Shown one piece after another: positions 26,735-35,281 of a stretch of DNA of 64,000 nucleotides. Position 1 is the first letter of the stretch. Each line of letters opens with the position of its first letter. The translations under genes were made by a program, and so were the position numbers. The notes under the pieces are model-generated. The model saw nothing but the letters and a program-made list of their open reading frames with translations, ran no database searches and was not told the origin of the DNA. This DNA is from Paenibacillus rhizosphaerae (lineage in GTDB: Bacteria > Bacillota > Bacilli > Paenibacillales > Paenibacillaceae), in assembly GCF_014192015.1 (NCBI RefSeq), contig NZ_JACHXJ010000002.1:496001-560000 (forward strand), written 5' to 3'.

Positions 26735-28471
26735 ATGCTTTTAACATTGAGTATCCGAAACTTGGCGGTCGTTGAATCCGTCGACGTCCATTTTCATCCC
26801 GGCTTTCACGTGCTGACCGGGGAGACCGGTGCCGGGAAATCCATCATTATCGATGCCTTGGGACTGATTGCCGGAGGAAGGGGCTCGGCTGACTTGATCC
26901 GCTACGGCTGCGACAAGGCGGAGATTGAAGCGATGTTCGAGCTGCAGGAAGGCCATCCGGTGTGGGAGGCCTTGGCCAAGATCGGTGTCGGAGGAAGCCA
27001 TGAAGAGCATTTAATCATCCGCAGGGAGCTGACGTCTCAGGGAAAGAGCACGTCAAGAATCAACGGGCAGCTCGTTAATTTGACGATGCTGCGGGAAGTC
27101 GGCGAGCAGTTGGTCAACATTCATGGCCAACATGAGCATCAGAACCTTTTGCGAGCAGACAGGCATCTCAGCTTGCTGGATACTTACGGGGATACGCTCA
27201 TCGGGCCCATCAAACGGGAATATCAGGAGCGCTATGCGGCGTTCTCCAAAGTGGAGAAGGAGCTGCGGGAGCTGATGGAATCCAGCCAGAAAGCTTATCA
27301 AATGCTCGACCTCTATCGTTTCCAACTGGAAGAAATTTCGGCCGCTTCATTAAAATCCGGAGAAGATGAATGGTTGGGCGAAGAAAGGGTCAAGCTATCC
27401 CATAGCGAGAAAATGATGGATGCGGTCTCGGGATCCTATGAGCTGCTGAACGGGCATCAGGGAATCAGCGTGATCAGCACGGCCATTTCCCGGCTGGAAG
27501 ACGTCATGAAGTACGATGAGAAAGGTCTGAGGCCGGTACTTGAGCAGCTGCAGTCCGCCTTTTACCAGCTGGAGGACGCCGCTTTCCAGCTCCGGGATTA
27601 TCGGGATCAGGTTGAGTTTAACCCTGAGCGGCTGGAAGAGGTGGAGCAGCGTTTGGATCTCATTTCCACACTCCGCCGTAAATACGGGGACAGCGTGGAG
27701 CAGATTCTGGCCTATTATGAATCAATCCTGCAGGAAACGAGCCTGCTGGAGAACAAGGATGAGCGTCTGGAGCAGCTCAAATCCCAAAGGGAAGGACTGC
27801 TGAACGGACTGATTGAATCCGCCCTAGAGCTAAGCGAAGCGAGGGAGCAGTGTGCTGCGGATCTCGCCAGACAGGTCGAGGCCGAGCTGAAGGACCTTCA
27901 TATGGAACGAACGTCGCTGGAAGTCCGTCTGGAGCGGCTTGATGATCCGCGGGGGATCGAGGTCGACGGCCGGAAGATCCGGCTTACCAGACAAGGACTT
28001 GATACCGCCGAGTTTATGATATCCCCGAACCCGGGTGAGCCGCTGCGGCCGCTCAGCAAAATCGCATCAGGCGGTGAGCTGTCCCGGATGATGCTGGCGA
28101 TGAAGAGCATCTTTGCCCGCCATGACCGCATTCCGGTCCTGATCTTTGATGAAGTGGACACGGGGGTCAGCGGAAGAGCGGCACAATCCATCGCCGAGAA
28201 GCTGAACAAGCTGGCTGAAACCTGCCAGGTGTTTTCGATTACCCATCTTCCACAAGTGGCCTGCATGGCGGATCATCAGTATTTAATCGAAAAGAACGTG
28301 GATGAAGGGCGTACAATGACGCGCGTGGAAGAACTGTCGACGAAGGGCAGGGTTGAGGAGCTGGCCCGGATGCTTGGCGGGGTGGAAATCACGAAAAAAA
28401 CGCTCCATCATGCCCAAGAAATGCTGAAGCTGGCGGACGAGCGGAAAGCCGTCAAATCCGCACCAGAGTAA
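26735..28471 (+). CDS. recN: DNA repair protein RecN
   Basis: SMC-like ATPase of 578 residues that acts at double-strand breaks. Walker A GETGAGKSIIIDALGL near residue 29, two coiled-coil arms (about 160-215 and 290-385), the ABC signature LSKIASGGELSRMMLA and Walker B VLIFDEVDTGVSG, then SITHLPQVACMADHQYLI. All motifs are intact and length is normal. It follows argR by 42 nt, as in B. subtilis. Confidence 0.96.
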   Translation: MLLTLSIRNLAVVESVDVHFHPGFHVLTGETGAGKSIIIDALGLIAGGRGSADLIRYGCDKAEIEAMFELQEGHPVWEALAKIGVGGSHEEHLIIRRELTSQGKSTSRINGQLVNLTMLREVGEQLVNIHGQHEHQNLLRADRHLSLLDTYGDTLIGPIKREYQERYAAFSKVEKELRELMESSQKAYQMLDLYRFQLEEISAASLKSGEDEWLGEERVKLSHSEKMMDAVSGSYELLNGHQGISVISTAISRLEDVMKYDEKGLRPVLEQLQSAFYQLEDAAFQLRDYRDQVEFNPERLEEVEQRLDLISTLRRKYGDSVEQILAYYESILQETSLLENKDERLEQLKSQREGLLNGLIESALELSEAREQCAADLARQVEAELKDLHMERTSLEVRLERLDDPRGIEVDGRKIRLTRQGLDTAEFMISPNPGEPLRPLSKIASGGELSRMMLAMKSIFARHDRIPVLIFDEVDTGVSGRAAQSIAEKLNKLAETCQVFSITHLPQVACMADHQYLIEKNVDEGRTMTRVEELSTKGRVEELARMLGGVEITKKTLHHAQEMLKLADERKAVKSAPE

Positions 28472-28574
28472 TGATTGACAGTAATAAAAGCCTAGAGGCG
28501 GGGTAATCTTAAAGGTACGCAATTGGCGACCACCTTTCGTCAAGCGAAAGAAGCAAAAGGGAGCGTGACAGCCA

Positions 28575-29900
28575 TTGAACTCCAGCCTCAGGAATAAAAT
28601 GCTCGGTCTTTTCATTGCCTTCTTTCTTTGTTTTTTAGGAACAACAGAGCCGGTACAAAGCCTGGCCGCCATCCCGAATGAAATCAGGATGTTTGCGGGA
28701 ACGGCACAAGCGCTCTCCATGCCGGTGACGGCGCAAGCTACCGTCGACCATCCGGGCGTTCTGCATCTCAACGGTTCTGCCGTAACTGCCAAAGTGACCC
28801 CCGGCCGTCCATTGCAGCTGACACCGCAGCACAGCGGAATGGCGAAAGTAACCTTGAAATTATTCGGTACCATCCCTTTTAAAACCGTTCAGATTCACGT
28901 CGTTCCCGGACTCAAGGTCATACCGGGTGGACAAACCATCGGGGTCAAGGTGAAATCGGCGGGCATATTGGTCGTCGGGCATCATCTGGTCAGCGTGGAT
29001 GCAGATACAAAGGTGTCCCCTGGTGAGAATGCCGGCATCCAGCTGGGTGATTTAATGACCCATATGAACGGGATCCCGATGGACGACGTCGCAAAAGTTG
29101 CCAAAGTAGTCGAAGAGGCAGGCAAAAGCAAGCGACCGGTCGAAATCAAATTCAAACGCGGAAACAAAGAGATGAGCACGAAGCTGTCCCCTGCATATGA
29201 TCTGGAAGACAGGGTGTGGCGATTAGGACTGTATATTCGTGACTCAGCCGCAGGCGTCGGAACATTAACCTTCTATGCTCCCGATCAAGGCGTTTACGGG
29301 GCACTGGGACATGTCATAACGGATATGAACACGCAAACGCCGATTTCCGTCGGCAGCGGTGAAATTTTGCAGTCCAGTGTAACTTCGATATCCAAGAGCC
29401 AAGATGGCGAACCTGGTGAGAAGAGGGCGCATTTTCTCAAGGAAAGTAAAATTCTCGGTAATATTGAGCGCAACACCCATTTCGGAATCTTCGGCAAGAT
29501 GAATCAAAATCCGGAGCACAGCTTGTATAAAGAAGGCATCCCGGTAGCATTCGCTCAAGAGGTTAAAGAAGGTCCGGCCGAAATTTTGACTGTGGTGGAT
29601 GGACAGCAGGTCGAACGGTTCAAGGTCAATATTGTACACGTGGCGAAGCAGGAATCGCCGGCCACCAAAGGGCTGGTTATCCGGATTACCGATCAGCGGC
29701 TGCTGGAGAAGACTGGCGGGATCGTCCAAGGGATGAGCGGAAGCCCCATTGTGCAGGACGGCAAATTGGTAGGCGCCGTTACCCACGTGTTTGTTAACGA
29801 TCCACGCTCAGGTTACGGTTGCTTCATCGAGTGGATGCTTCAGGATTCCGGAGTTCTCCCTCAATCGGAAAGTACTCAAAAAAGTCTTAAGGCCGTGTAG
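28575..29900 (+). CDS. spoIVB: SpoIVB peptidase
   Basis: Forespore-secreted serine protease of 441 residues that signals to the mother cell by cleaving SpoIVFA and so triggers pro-sigma-K processing. An N-terminal TM/signal (about 7-27), a PDZ domain (about 105-185, with GIQLGDLMTHMNG), and the S55 peptidase domain with the catalytic His in GALGHVITD and Ser in GIVQGMSGSPIVQ. The TTG start follows GGGAGCGTGA. Forespore promoters (sigma-F/G) are expected; GTAATA (28481) and GGGGTAATCT (28500) are a weak sigma-F-like candidate. Confidence 0.94.
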   Translation: MNSSLRNKMLGLFIAFFLCFLGTTEPVQSLAAIPNEIRMFAGTAQALSMPVTAQATVDHPGVLHLNGSAVTAKVTPGRPLQLTPQHSGMAKVTLKLFGTIPFKTVQIHVVPGLKVIPGGQTIGVKVKSAGILVVGHHLVSVDADTKVSPGENAGIQLGDLMTHMNGIPMDDVAKVAKVVEEAGKSKRPVEIKFKRGNKEMSTKLSPAYDLEDRVWRLGLYIRDSAAGVGTLTFYAPDQGVYGALGHVITDMNTQTPISVGSGEILQSSVTSISKSQDGEPGEKRAHFLKESKILGNIERNTHFGIFGKMNQNPEHSLYKEGIPVAFAQEVKEGPAEILTVVDGQQVERFKVNIVHVAKQESPATKGLVIRITDQRLLEKTGGIVQGMSGSPIVQDGKLVGAVTHVFVNDPRSGYGCFIEWMLQDSGVLPQSESTQKSLKAV

Positions 29901-29915
29901 CCTTAAGACTTTTTG
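29878..29915 (+). terminator. Intrinsic terminator overlapping the spoIVB stop
   Basis: AAAAAAGTCTTAAGGC pairs with GCCTTAAGACTTTTT around a 6-nt loop holding the spoIVB TAG stop. Symmetric A and T runs are present. Confidence 0.93.
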
Positions 29916-29996
29916 TCGTTTCAACGCGAAAAAGTTGGAATAATGGATAAAAATATTAATTATAATTCAATGTGGTAAAAAAATAAACAAAAATAA

Positions 29997-30005
29997 TTTT
30001 CGACA
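29997..30005 (-). promoter_or_regulatory. Spo0A box upstream of the spo0A promoter
   Basis: TTTTCGACA, the reverse complement of TGTCGAAAA, matches the Spo0A box core TGTCGAA. It lies just upstream of the sigma-H -35. Confidence 0.7.
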
Positions 30006-30034
30006 GAAGGAATTTAATGCTGGGTGTCGAAAAC
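30006..30034 (+). promoter_or_regulatory. Sigma-H promoter of spo0A
   Basis: GAAGGAATT (30006-30014), 11-bp spacer, GTCGAAAAC (30026-30034). These fit the sigma-H pattern RnAGGAWWW/RnnGAATWW, except A for T and C for W at the end of the -10. The B. subtilis spo0A sporulation promoter is sigma-H dependent. Confidence 0.72.
30025..30033 (+). promoter_or_regulatory. Spo0A box overlapping the spo0A -10
   Basis: TGTCGAAAA contains a perfect TGTCGAA core and covers the sigma-H -10 hexamer. It is oriented opposite to the box at 29997. Binding here would be expected to block the promoter. Confidence 0.75.
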
Positions 30035-30084
30035 TTATCTCTGCAGAAAAATAAGGGAATACGATTCTAAGGAGGAAGCAGCCA

Positions 30085-30888
30085 GTGCAAAAAATAGAGG
30101 TATTGTTGGCGGATGACAACCGGGAATTCACGAATTTGCTTGCGGAATATATTACCGAGCAAGACGATATGATGGTAACGGGAATCGCCTATAATGGCGA
30201 GGAAGTGCTAAATATGATCAGTGAATCGAGAAAAATACCGGACGTACTGATTTTGGACATTATTATGCCGCATCTGGACGGATTGGGCGTTCTCGAAAGA
30301 CTACGCGAGATGAATCTGTCCCCACAGCCTAAAATCATTATGCTGACTGCTTTCGGCCAGGAGAACATCACCCAAAGAGCGGTACAACTCGGTGCTTCTT
30401 ACTACATTCTTAAGCCGTTTGACATGGAGGTTCTAGCCAGCCGTATTCGTCAGCTCGTGGGACAGCAGCATATCACGACAGGCAGTATGACGGTATCGAC
30501 GACCAAATCCAATGTGGTTCCGATGGCGAAAGGGAAAAACCTTGACGCCAATATTACGTCCATCATTCATGAGATCGGCGTTCCGGCCCATATCAAAGGT
30601 TACCAATATTTGCGCGAAGCGATCACGATGGTGTACAACAACATCGAAATCCTCGGTGCCATTACCAAAACGCTGTATCCGGCGATCGCCGAAAAATTCA
30701 AAACGACGCCATCACGGGTCGAGCGGGCGATCCGTCATGCGATTGAAGTGGCTTGGACGCGCGGCAACATCGATTCCATCAGCCATCTGTTCGGTTACAC
30801 CATCAACATCAGCAAATCGAAGCCGACCAACAGCGAATTTATCGCGATGGTGGCCGACAAGCTGCGCATTGAGCATAAGGTGTCGTGA
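30085..30888 (+). CDS. spo0A: Sporulation master regulator Spo0A
   Basis: Response regulator of 267 residues. The receiver domain has ADD near residue 10, the phosphoacceptor Asp in [12 protein letters not shown], the Thr in IIMLTAFGQ and Lys in YYILKPFD. After a linker (about 125-150), the sigma-activating effector domain contains [18 protein letters not shown], the recognition-helix region. It activates spoIIA, spoIIE and spoIIG in Bacillus. GGAGGAAGC with GTG start. It has sigma-H and Spo0A sites upstream, a terminator downstream, and follows spoIVB as usual. Confidence 0.97.
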   Translation: MQKIEVLLADDNREFTNLLAEYITEQDDMMVTGIAYNGEEVLNMISESRKIPDVLILDIIMPHLDGLGVLERLREMNLSPQPKIIMLTAFGQENITQRAVQLGASYYILKPFDMEVLASRIRQLVGQQHITTGSMTVSTTKSNVVPMAKGKNLDANITSIIHEIGVPAHIKGYQYLREAITMVYNNIEILGAITKTLYPAIAEKFKTTPSRVERAIRHAIEVAWTRGNIDSISHLFGYTINISKSKPTNSEFIAMVADKLRIEHKVS

Positions 30889-30913
30889 AAGGAATAGCAT
30901 GACCCTAAAGAAT

Positions 30914-30954
30914 ACGCCATACTATGACGATGATCATAGTATGGCGTTTTTTTT
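30914..30954 (+). terminator. Intrinsic terminator after spo0A
   Basis: Perfect 14-bp stem ACGCCATACTATGA / TCATAGTATGGCGT, 6-nt loop, eight-T run. Confidence 0.95.
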
Positions 30955-31173
30955 ATATAAGGAAGATCCATCTTACCGTAAAAGTACCCCTACTTACTGA
31001 TCTCATAAAAAAAGGGTAATAATACATAGATTGGACCAAGTTTTGCATTTTTCTTGAAGTCATTCGATTTAGTTACAAAGTTTTATCTGGATATCAAGCC
31101 TGATTAAATTTACACTTGAAATATTATCAGAAATTGGAAAACTTGCTGGGCGAATACGGGAAGGAGTTTAACA

Positions 31174-32013
31174 TTGAAAGCTAAAGGATGGATCATTGCC
31201 ACCGCAGCTGCGATGGTGTTGTCGGCAACGTCAATTATGGTCATGGCAAAACCGGACCCCATCAAAGTGATGCACAACGGAACCGAGTGGGTGACGGAAG
31301 CCTCACCCGTTCACATAGATGATGAGGTGATGATACCCTTGCCAACCTTCGGGAAGCTTTTTGGCAAACAAGTCACTTATGACAGCCAGGCCAATACGGT
31401 TCATATTGATGATAAGAAACAGGTATCCTTTGCACAGTCCGACGATCAGACGATACAAATCAGCGGAGATGCCAGCGAATCAGGAACCTATGAAAATTTG
31501 ACACTGAAAACTCAGACTTTCAGCCGTCATATCCCGGGGTACAATGTGAACAATCCGGGATATGCTCCGATCATCGAAAGGGCCGATCTAACGGGTGACG
31601 GCAAAAAGGATATCGTTATCATTTTAACAACAGGATATGGAACCGGGGTATATACATCCAATCCACTCGTGTATGCCGAAACAGCGGATCCCATACCTGT
31701 TGAGGATGCCTATACGGCGTTTTTAAAGCAGTTCGGCAGTCAAGTGACGGACAAGCAAATCGAGATCGATATTCGCGGCGAGCCGACGGTCATCCCCATC
31801 TCCAAACTGCAGTCCGGCCCTGTAAAGAATCCGCCGGGGATCGGGAGTATTATGACTTATACCCTGGAGGGGAATACCCTGAAAGCGACTACGGCCGTGC
31901 AGGTGTCCCCTGCTGAATTTATCGGCGATTTAACCTTAAGCTACACGTATAAAAACGGCCTTCTTCAGGCGGGTGATGCCCAGTTTGCCTTGTACCCCGA
32001 GTACGGTTCGTGA
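31174..32013 (+). CDS. Secreted copper amine oxidase N-terminal-like/FG-GAP-like protein
   Basis: Secreted protein of 279 residues, not assigned to a known pathway. A signal peptide (about 1-26, ending VMAKP) is followed by a short region resembling the copper amine oxidase N-terminal fold common in Paenibacillus surface proteins (EVMIPLPTFGKLFGKQVTYD, about 48-68). Then comes a segment with ADLTGDGKKDIVI, similar to FG-GAP or calcium-binding repeats. The TTG start follows GGGAAGGAGT. Its predicted place is the cell wall or medium. No clear promoter was found in the 220 nt upstream. Confidence 0.75.
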   Translation: MKAKGWIIATAAAMVLSATSIMVMAKPDPIKVMHNGTEWVTEASPVHIDDEVMIPLPTFGKLFGKQVTYDSQANTVHIDDKKQVSFAQSDDQTIQISGDASESGTYENLTLKTQTFSRHIPGYNVNNPGYAPIIERADLTGDGKKDIVIILTTGYGTGVYTSNPLVYAETADPIPVEDAYTAFLKQFGSQVTDKQIEIDIRGEPTVIPISKLQSGPVKNPPGIGSIMTYTLEGNTLKATTAVQVSPAEFIGDLTLSYTYKNGLLQAGDAQFALYPEYGS

Positions 32014-32072
32014 TATGATAACGTACTGGCAGTTATTACTAACTTGTAAAGGCTACAGCCGTGAAAGGAACG

Positions 32073-32966
32073 ATGATGAAGACATCCAAGATAACCACTT
32101 TACTGCTGACAAGCGTCATCACGGCTTTGCTGATCCTGAACGGATGCAGTCTGGAGATCACACCGGCGGCACCGGAGAACAACAGCGCCCCAGCGAGCAC
32201 CAGCGGGGGAAACCTTCGGGTCGTTTTTCTTGACGTAGGGCAGGGAGCTTCTCAGCTTATTATTTCCCCTTCCGGTAAAACGATGCTGATTGATGCCAAA
32301 AACAATGACAAAGAAGAGCTGATGCTGCAATTCATGGAGCAGTACGGCATCACCAAGCTGGATACGGTCATCGGAACACACCCCGATGCCGACCATATCG
32401 GCGGATTGGATGCGGTCATTAACCATATCCCGGTAGGCAGCATTTATATGCCAAAAGCACAGGCTAATACGAAAACGTTTGAATCCGTACTGCGTGCCGT
32501 AAAGAACGCAAAACTGAAGGTACAAACGGCGAAGGCTGGAATCTCCTGGGAGATGGACGATCAGGTTCATGTCGATATGCTGGCGCCCCGCAAAAGTTAT
32601 GACGACTCCAATAACATGAGCGCCGTGGTGAAAATAACGTATGGCCGCACTTCGTTTCTGTTGACCGGTGACGCGGAGTCGGACAGCGAACGGGATATGC
32701 TGGATGCCGGATCGGACCTGCAGGCGGATGTCATGCTGGTGGGGCATCACGGTTCCAAGTCGTCGACTACGCTCGCCTTTCTCAAACGGGTTCGTCCGAA
32801 GTATGCGGTCATACAGGTAGGTGAAGGCAATACATACGGACATCCGAAAAGCGTCATTCTTAACCGGCTGAAGCAGCAGGGCGTCAAGGTATACCGCAAC
32901 GATCTTCAGGGAACGATTGAAGCGGAGTCGAATGGGCAGAAGGTTACATTCCGAACGGAAAGGTGA
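32073..32966 (+). CDS. ComEC-type metallo-beta-lactamase fold lipoprotein
   Basis: Lipoprotein of about 297 residues: TM signal with lipobox LNGC, a Pro/Ser/Ala linker, then an MBL-fold hydrolase like the C-terminal domain of ComEC. The metal motif is HPDADHIGG, preceded by FLDVGQGASQLI; later LLTGDAESDSE and VGHHGSKSSTT supply further ligands. Substrate is unknown; related secreted domains act as nucleases or phosphodiesterases. Start at 32073 or 32076 after GAAAGGAAC. It overlaps the ribosome site of a DUF3006 gene and forms a two-gene unit. Confidence 0.85.
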   Translation: MMKTSKITTLLLTSVITALLILNGCSLEITPAAPENNSAPASTSGGNLRVVFLDVGQGASQLIISPSGKTMLIDAKNNDKEELMLQFMEQYGITKLDTVIGTHPDADHIGGLDAVINHIPVGSIYMPKAQANTKTFESVLRAVKNAKLKVQTAKAGISWEMDDQVHVDMLAPRKSYDDSNNMSAVVKITYGRTSFLLTGDAESDSERDMLDAGSDLQADVMLVGHHGSKSSTTLAFLKRVRPKYAVIQVGEGNTYGHPKSVILNRLKQQGVKVYRNDLQGTIEAESNGQKVTFRTER

Positions 32967-32971
32967 GAACG

Positions 32972-33184
32972 ATGACGGGATATGTCGAAAGCTTTGAAGG
33001 ACCTTATTGCCGAATTGAAGTGGACGGTAACATCCAGGCCGTTCCCCGTGAACAAGTGGATCCTAAAGTGAAGGCGGGAGACGCTGTAGAACTAAAGGAA
33101 GGAAAATGGGTGACCGATCCGGCTGCAACCAAACGGCGTACGGACGAGATTAAAAAGCTGATGGACGATGTTTGGGGGTCATAA
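32972..33184 (+). CDS. DUF3006 family protein
   Basis: Small protein of about 70 residues with the DUF3006 pattern: beta strands YVESFEGPYCRIEVDG and a charged end DEIKKLMDDVWG. DUF3006 genes often stand next to ComEC-like MBL hydrolases, as here, and are presumed partners; the role is unknown. The ATG at 32972 follows AAAGGTGAG, which includes the stop of the upstream gene, implying translational coupling. No signal peptide, so it would act in the cytosol while its partner is exported. Confidence 0.8.
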   Translation: MTGYVESFEGPYCRIEVDGNIQAVPREQVDPKVKAGDAVELKEGKWVTDPAATKRRTDEIKKLMDDVWGS

Positions 33185-33247
33185 AAAAACTCTTCGCCGG
33201 ATGATGTGCGGAACAAATCACGCTCATCATCGCGAAGAGTTTTTTTA
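33183..33247. terminator. Bidirectional terminator between DUF3006 gene and tdk
   Basis: AAAAAAACTCTTCGC pairs with GCGAAGAGTTTTTTT and an inner GATGATG/CATCATC pairing extends the stem. A and T runs on both sides suit the convergent genes. Confidence 0.9.
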
Positions 33248-33252
33248 TGTGA

Positions 33253-33858
33253 TCAGGCGCTTCCTTTGGCGCTGACCTTGTGCGGTGGAACAAAACAGCA
33301 CCGGCACCGGGGCTCGTAATCATCGGAATCCCCGATCATGATGACCGAGCCCAGCGGGGCGGGGTGGCCGTTGACAATCCGCTGGGTAAACACGGCTTCC
33401 GGGCTGCCGCATACCGCACAGAAGGCGGTCAGCAGCTGGATGTCGTCGGCCATGGCCAGCAGTCCGCCTATGTAGCCGAATTCTTTTCCCCGATAGTCCA
33501 GATTCAGTCCGTCCACGATGACATGCTTCCCGCTGTATGCCAGCTCTTCCACCAGACCGAGGATCGGTTTGCTGAAGAACTGAACTTCGTCAAAAGCAAC
33601 TACATCCGCGTCAGCGGTTTCCGCTAATATTTTGGCGGTCATGTCAGCGGTCAACTGCCGCGGAATGGAGATGGCTGGCAGCCGGTATCCGATCCGGCTG
33701 ACAATTTCGTCCTTCGCATAGCGCTGATCCTCTTCAGGTTTGTAAGCCACCAGCTTTTTCCGCCCGTACTGGATCAGTTTTTGGCATCGGCGGATAAGTT
33801 CACCCGATTTTTCGCTAAACATGGGTCCCGTAATTACGGTAATCCGTCCTTTATTCAC
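33253..33858 (-). CDS. tdk: Thymidine kinase (type II) with altered P-loop
   Basis: Type II thymidine kinase of 201 residues, salvage of thymidine to dTMP. Family elements: P-loop region near residues 11-20, catalytic Glu in FDEVQFF, lasso region GLNLDYRGKEFGYIGG, and zinc cysteines in CAVCG and CRCC. The P-loop reads GPMFSEKSGEL, where the family has GPMFSGKT/S: the second Walker A glycine is Glu, confirmed in the DNA at 33807-33830. Activity is therefore uncertain. The GTG start follows AAAGGAGC. It is a single gene, convergent with the MBL pair. Confidence 0.85.
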   Translation of the reverse strand: MNKGRITVITGPMFSEKSGELIRRCQKLIQYGRKKLVAYKPEEDQRYAKDEIVSRIGYRLPAISIPRQLTADMTAKILAETADADVVAFDEVQFFSKPILGLVEELAYSGKHVIVDGLNLDYRGKEFGYIGGLLAMADDIQLLTAFCAVCGSPEAVFTQRIVNGHPAPLGSVIMIGDSDDYEPRCRCCFVPPHKVSAKGSA

Positions 33859-34056
33859 GTTCAGCCTGCTCCTTTCCCGTTAGCGTAACCCGTTCATGTT
33901 CTATATGACGACAAAACACGAAAAATTGCGACTTTTATAGAGTACCACAATTAAAACGGACATGGCTACAAAAATAACGGAAAGTGGCGTGCAGGTGTTT
34001 GGCCGTGGTATGGTTAATGTAAACAGGATCGAATGAGCATTTGGAGGAGACGCATC

Positions 34057-34269
34057 ATGCAGGAAAAAATAGAAGCTTACAAAGCCAGGATTGCTGAACT
34101 GACAGCAGAGCTCGGTAAGGATCCGCAAGTGGAAGAACTGGTCGGCAGTCTGCTCGCGGATCTCGAAGAAGCGGTTCAGCAAAACCATAAACTGCGGCTG
34201 ACGCAGCTGAAATCTTCGTCAAAGGAATCCCGGATGTCCACCAAGCTGAGAGAGGCGCTGTACGAATAA
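34057..34269 (+). CDS. Small coiled-coil protein of unknown function
   Basis: Hypothetical protein of about 70 residues, strongly helical with heptad-like patterning (EKIEAYKARIAELTAEL, SLLADLEEAVQQNHKL) and a Lys/Ser-rich stretch. I do not recognise it. The ATG at 34057 is preceded by TTGGAGGAGA; the frame is open from 34033. No signal peptide or TM. Its own transcript is likely, since tdk is divergent. Confidence 0.65.
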   Translation: MQEKIEAYKARIAELTAELGKDPQVEELVGSLLADLEEAVQQNHKLRLTQLKSSSKESRMSTKLREALYE

Positions 34270-34319
34270 TTTATCCGGTCCGGTTCATGTTTAGTTGCTT
34301 GTTGCAGCTTTCGCGGCAA

Positions 34320-34359
34320 ATTAGGATACACCAATTCGCACCCTCCGCTATATCCTAAT
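34320..34359. repeat. Inverted repeat upstream of 34395
   Basis: Perfect 9-bp arms ATTAGGATA (34320-34328) and TATCCTAAT (34351-34359) around 22 nt, lying about 35 nt before the next gene. It may be an operator or an RNA hairpin; there is no T tract, so it is not a terminator. Confidence 0.5.
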
Positions 34360-34394
34360 GTGAGAGGAATAATACATTGTAGCGGGGTGATTGG

Positions 34395-34721
34395 GTGAAC
34401 CGGTCCACTGATAATAAGAAACGGCGCAAGCCGGCAAAGCCGGTTGTAAAGTATGCCAAAGCCGGCGTGCCCCCGCCAAAATTGAGCCCGCAGCAAATCG
34501 CCGTCATTGCGGGAATATTGAACAATTTCTTTGTGGTCGAGTCCGTGCTTTACAACCGGGATAACGAGCTAAAGGTTGTCTTAACGAGCAGAACGCTGAC
34601 GAATCTTCCGGTGCTGGGGAATCCGGAGTACGGATTGGTGGAGGAGGACATCGTCCTTGACATCATCGCTAGCGAAACCGATCAAGATTCGGACCAACAA
34701 CAAAACCCCGTTCTGAGATAA
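34395..34721 (+). CDS. Hypothetical protein with basic N-terminus
   Basis: Protein of 108 residues that I do not recognise. A very basic N-terminal tail (KKRRKPAKPVVKYAKAG) is followed by a compact alpha/beta domain (about 30-90: QQIAVIAGILNNFFVVESVLY, then strands ending VLDIIA) and an acidic/Gln tail. The GTG start follows GCGGGGTGATTG. The stop lies in a terminator hairpin. Confidence 0.7.
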   Translation: MNRSTDNKKRRKPAKPVVKYAKAGVPPPKLSPQQIAVIAGILNNFFVVESVLYNRDNELKVVLTSRTLTNLPVLGNPEYGLVEEDIVLDIIASETDQDSDQQQNPVLR

Positions 34722-34742
34722 ACCTGCAGTCCGGGGTTCTTT
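34704..34742 (+). terminator. Terminator overlapping the end of the 34395 gene
   Basis: AACCCCG (34704-34710) pairs with CGGGGTT (34732-34738) with a 21-nt loop, followed by CTTTGTTTG. Confidence 0.7.
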
Positions 34743-34766
34743 GTTTGATTCCTGGTCTTGGAATCA

Positions 34767-35066
34767 TTATGAAGATTGTACAGGCGGTTTGGGCTTGCGC
34801 TTCTCCTTGAACCGTGGCCCTACATAGTTTCGTTTGCGGTCCCGGAACAGAATCCAGCCGCCGAGAAAGCTCATCCCTGCCACGAACAGGAGCAGGCCGA
34901 GAACAAAATGTCCCCATGCGAACGACGGATGGGCGACGCTCGCATCGCCATGGAGCGAATAATATTCGAATACCGCATCTTTCATAAATAAAAATCCTGT
35001 CATTGCCGCCAGTCCCGGAATGACGAGGATCAGGATGGCGATAAAGCGGGAAATAATCAGTTTCAT
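34767..35066 (-). CDS. yqzF: DUF2627 membrane protein, YqzF-like
   Basis: Protein of 99 residues with two TM helices (about 8-27 and 51-72) and a basic tail KEKRKPKPP. It matches DUF2627; B. subtilis yqzF lies near the bkd operon in the same way. Function unknown. AGGAAGGGATTC precedes the ATG. Divergent from lpdV. Confidence 0.8.
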   Translation of the reverse strand: MKLIISRFIAILILVIPGLAAMTGFLFMKDAVFEYYSLHGDASVAHPSFAWGHFVLGLLLFVAGMSFLGGWILFRDRKRNYVGPRFKEKRKPKPPVQSS

Positions 35067-35156
35067 GAAGAATCCCTTCCTGTTGGCCTGTTTTAGTCCA
35101 CTATATCATAACTTGTCCAGCGAATCTTTGTCTATTTCCGGACATGTGATAACATT

Positions 35157-35184
35157 TTGTAATGGGGTGAAAACCGAGTACAAT
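35157..35184 (+). promoter_or_regulatory. Sigma-A promoter of the bkd operon
   Basis: TTGTAA (35157-35162), 16-bp spacer, TACAAT (35179-35184), about 95 nt before lpdV. I saw no sigma-54 (-24/-12) element, although the B. subtilis bkd operon is sigma-L dependent. Confidence 0.6.
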
Positions 35185-35281
35185 ATAAGGGCGATGGAGT
35201 TCATCACGCTCCGGATACGACTTGTAATAAGTTATGCGCCAAATGGTTTCATTATAAACTTGTTAAGATGAGGGATGGACA

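Noticed and set aside
35067..35281. Sigma-54 promoter for the bkd operon
   Set aside because: No TGGCAC-N5-TTGCA type element could be found; a sigma-A-like promoter is present.
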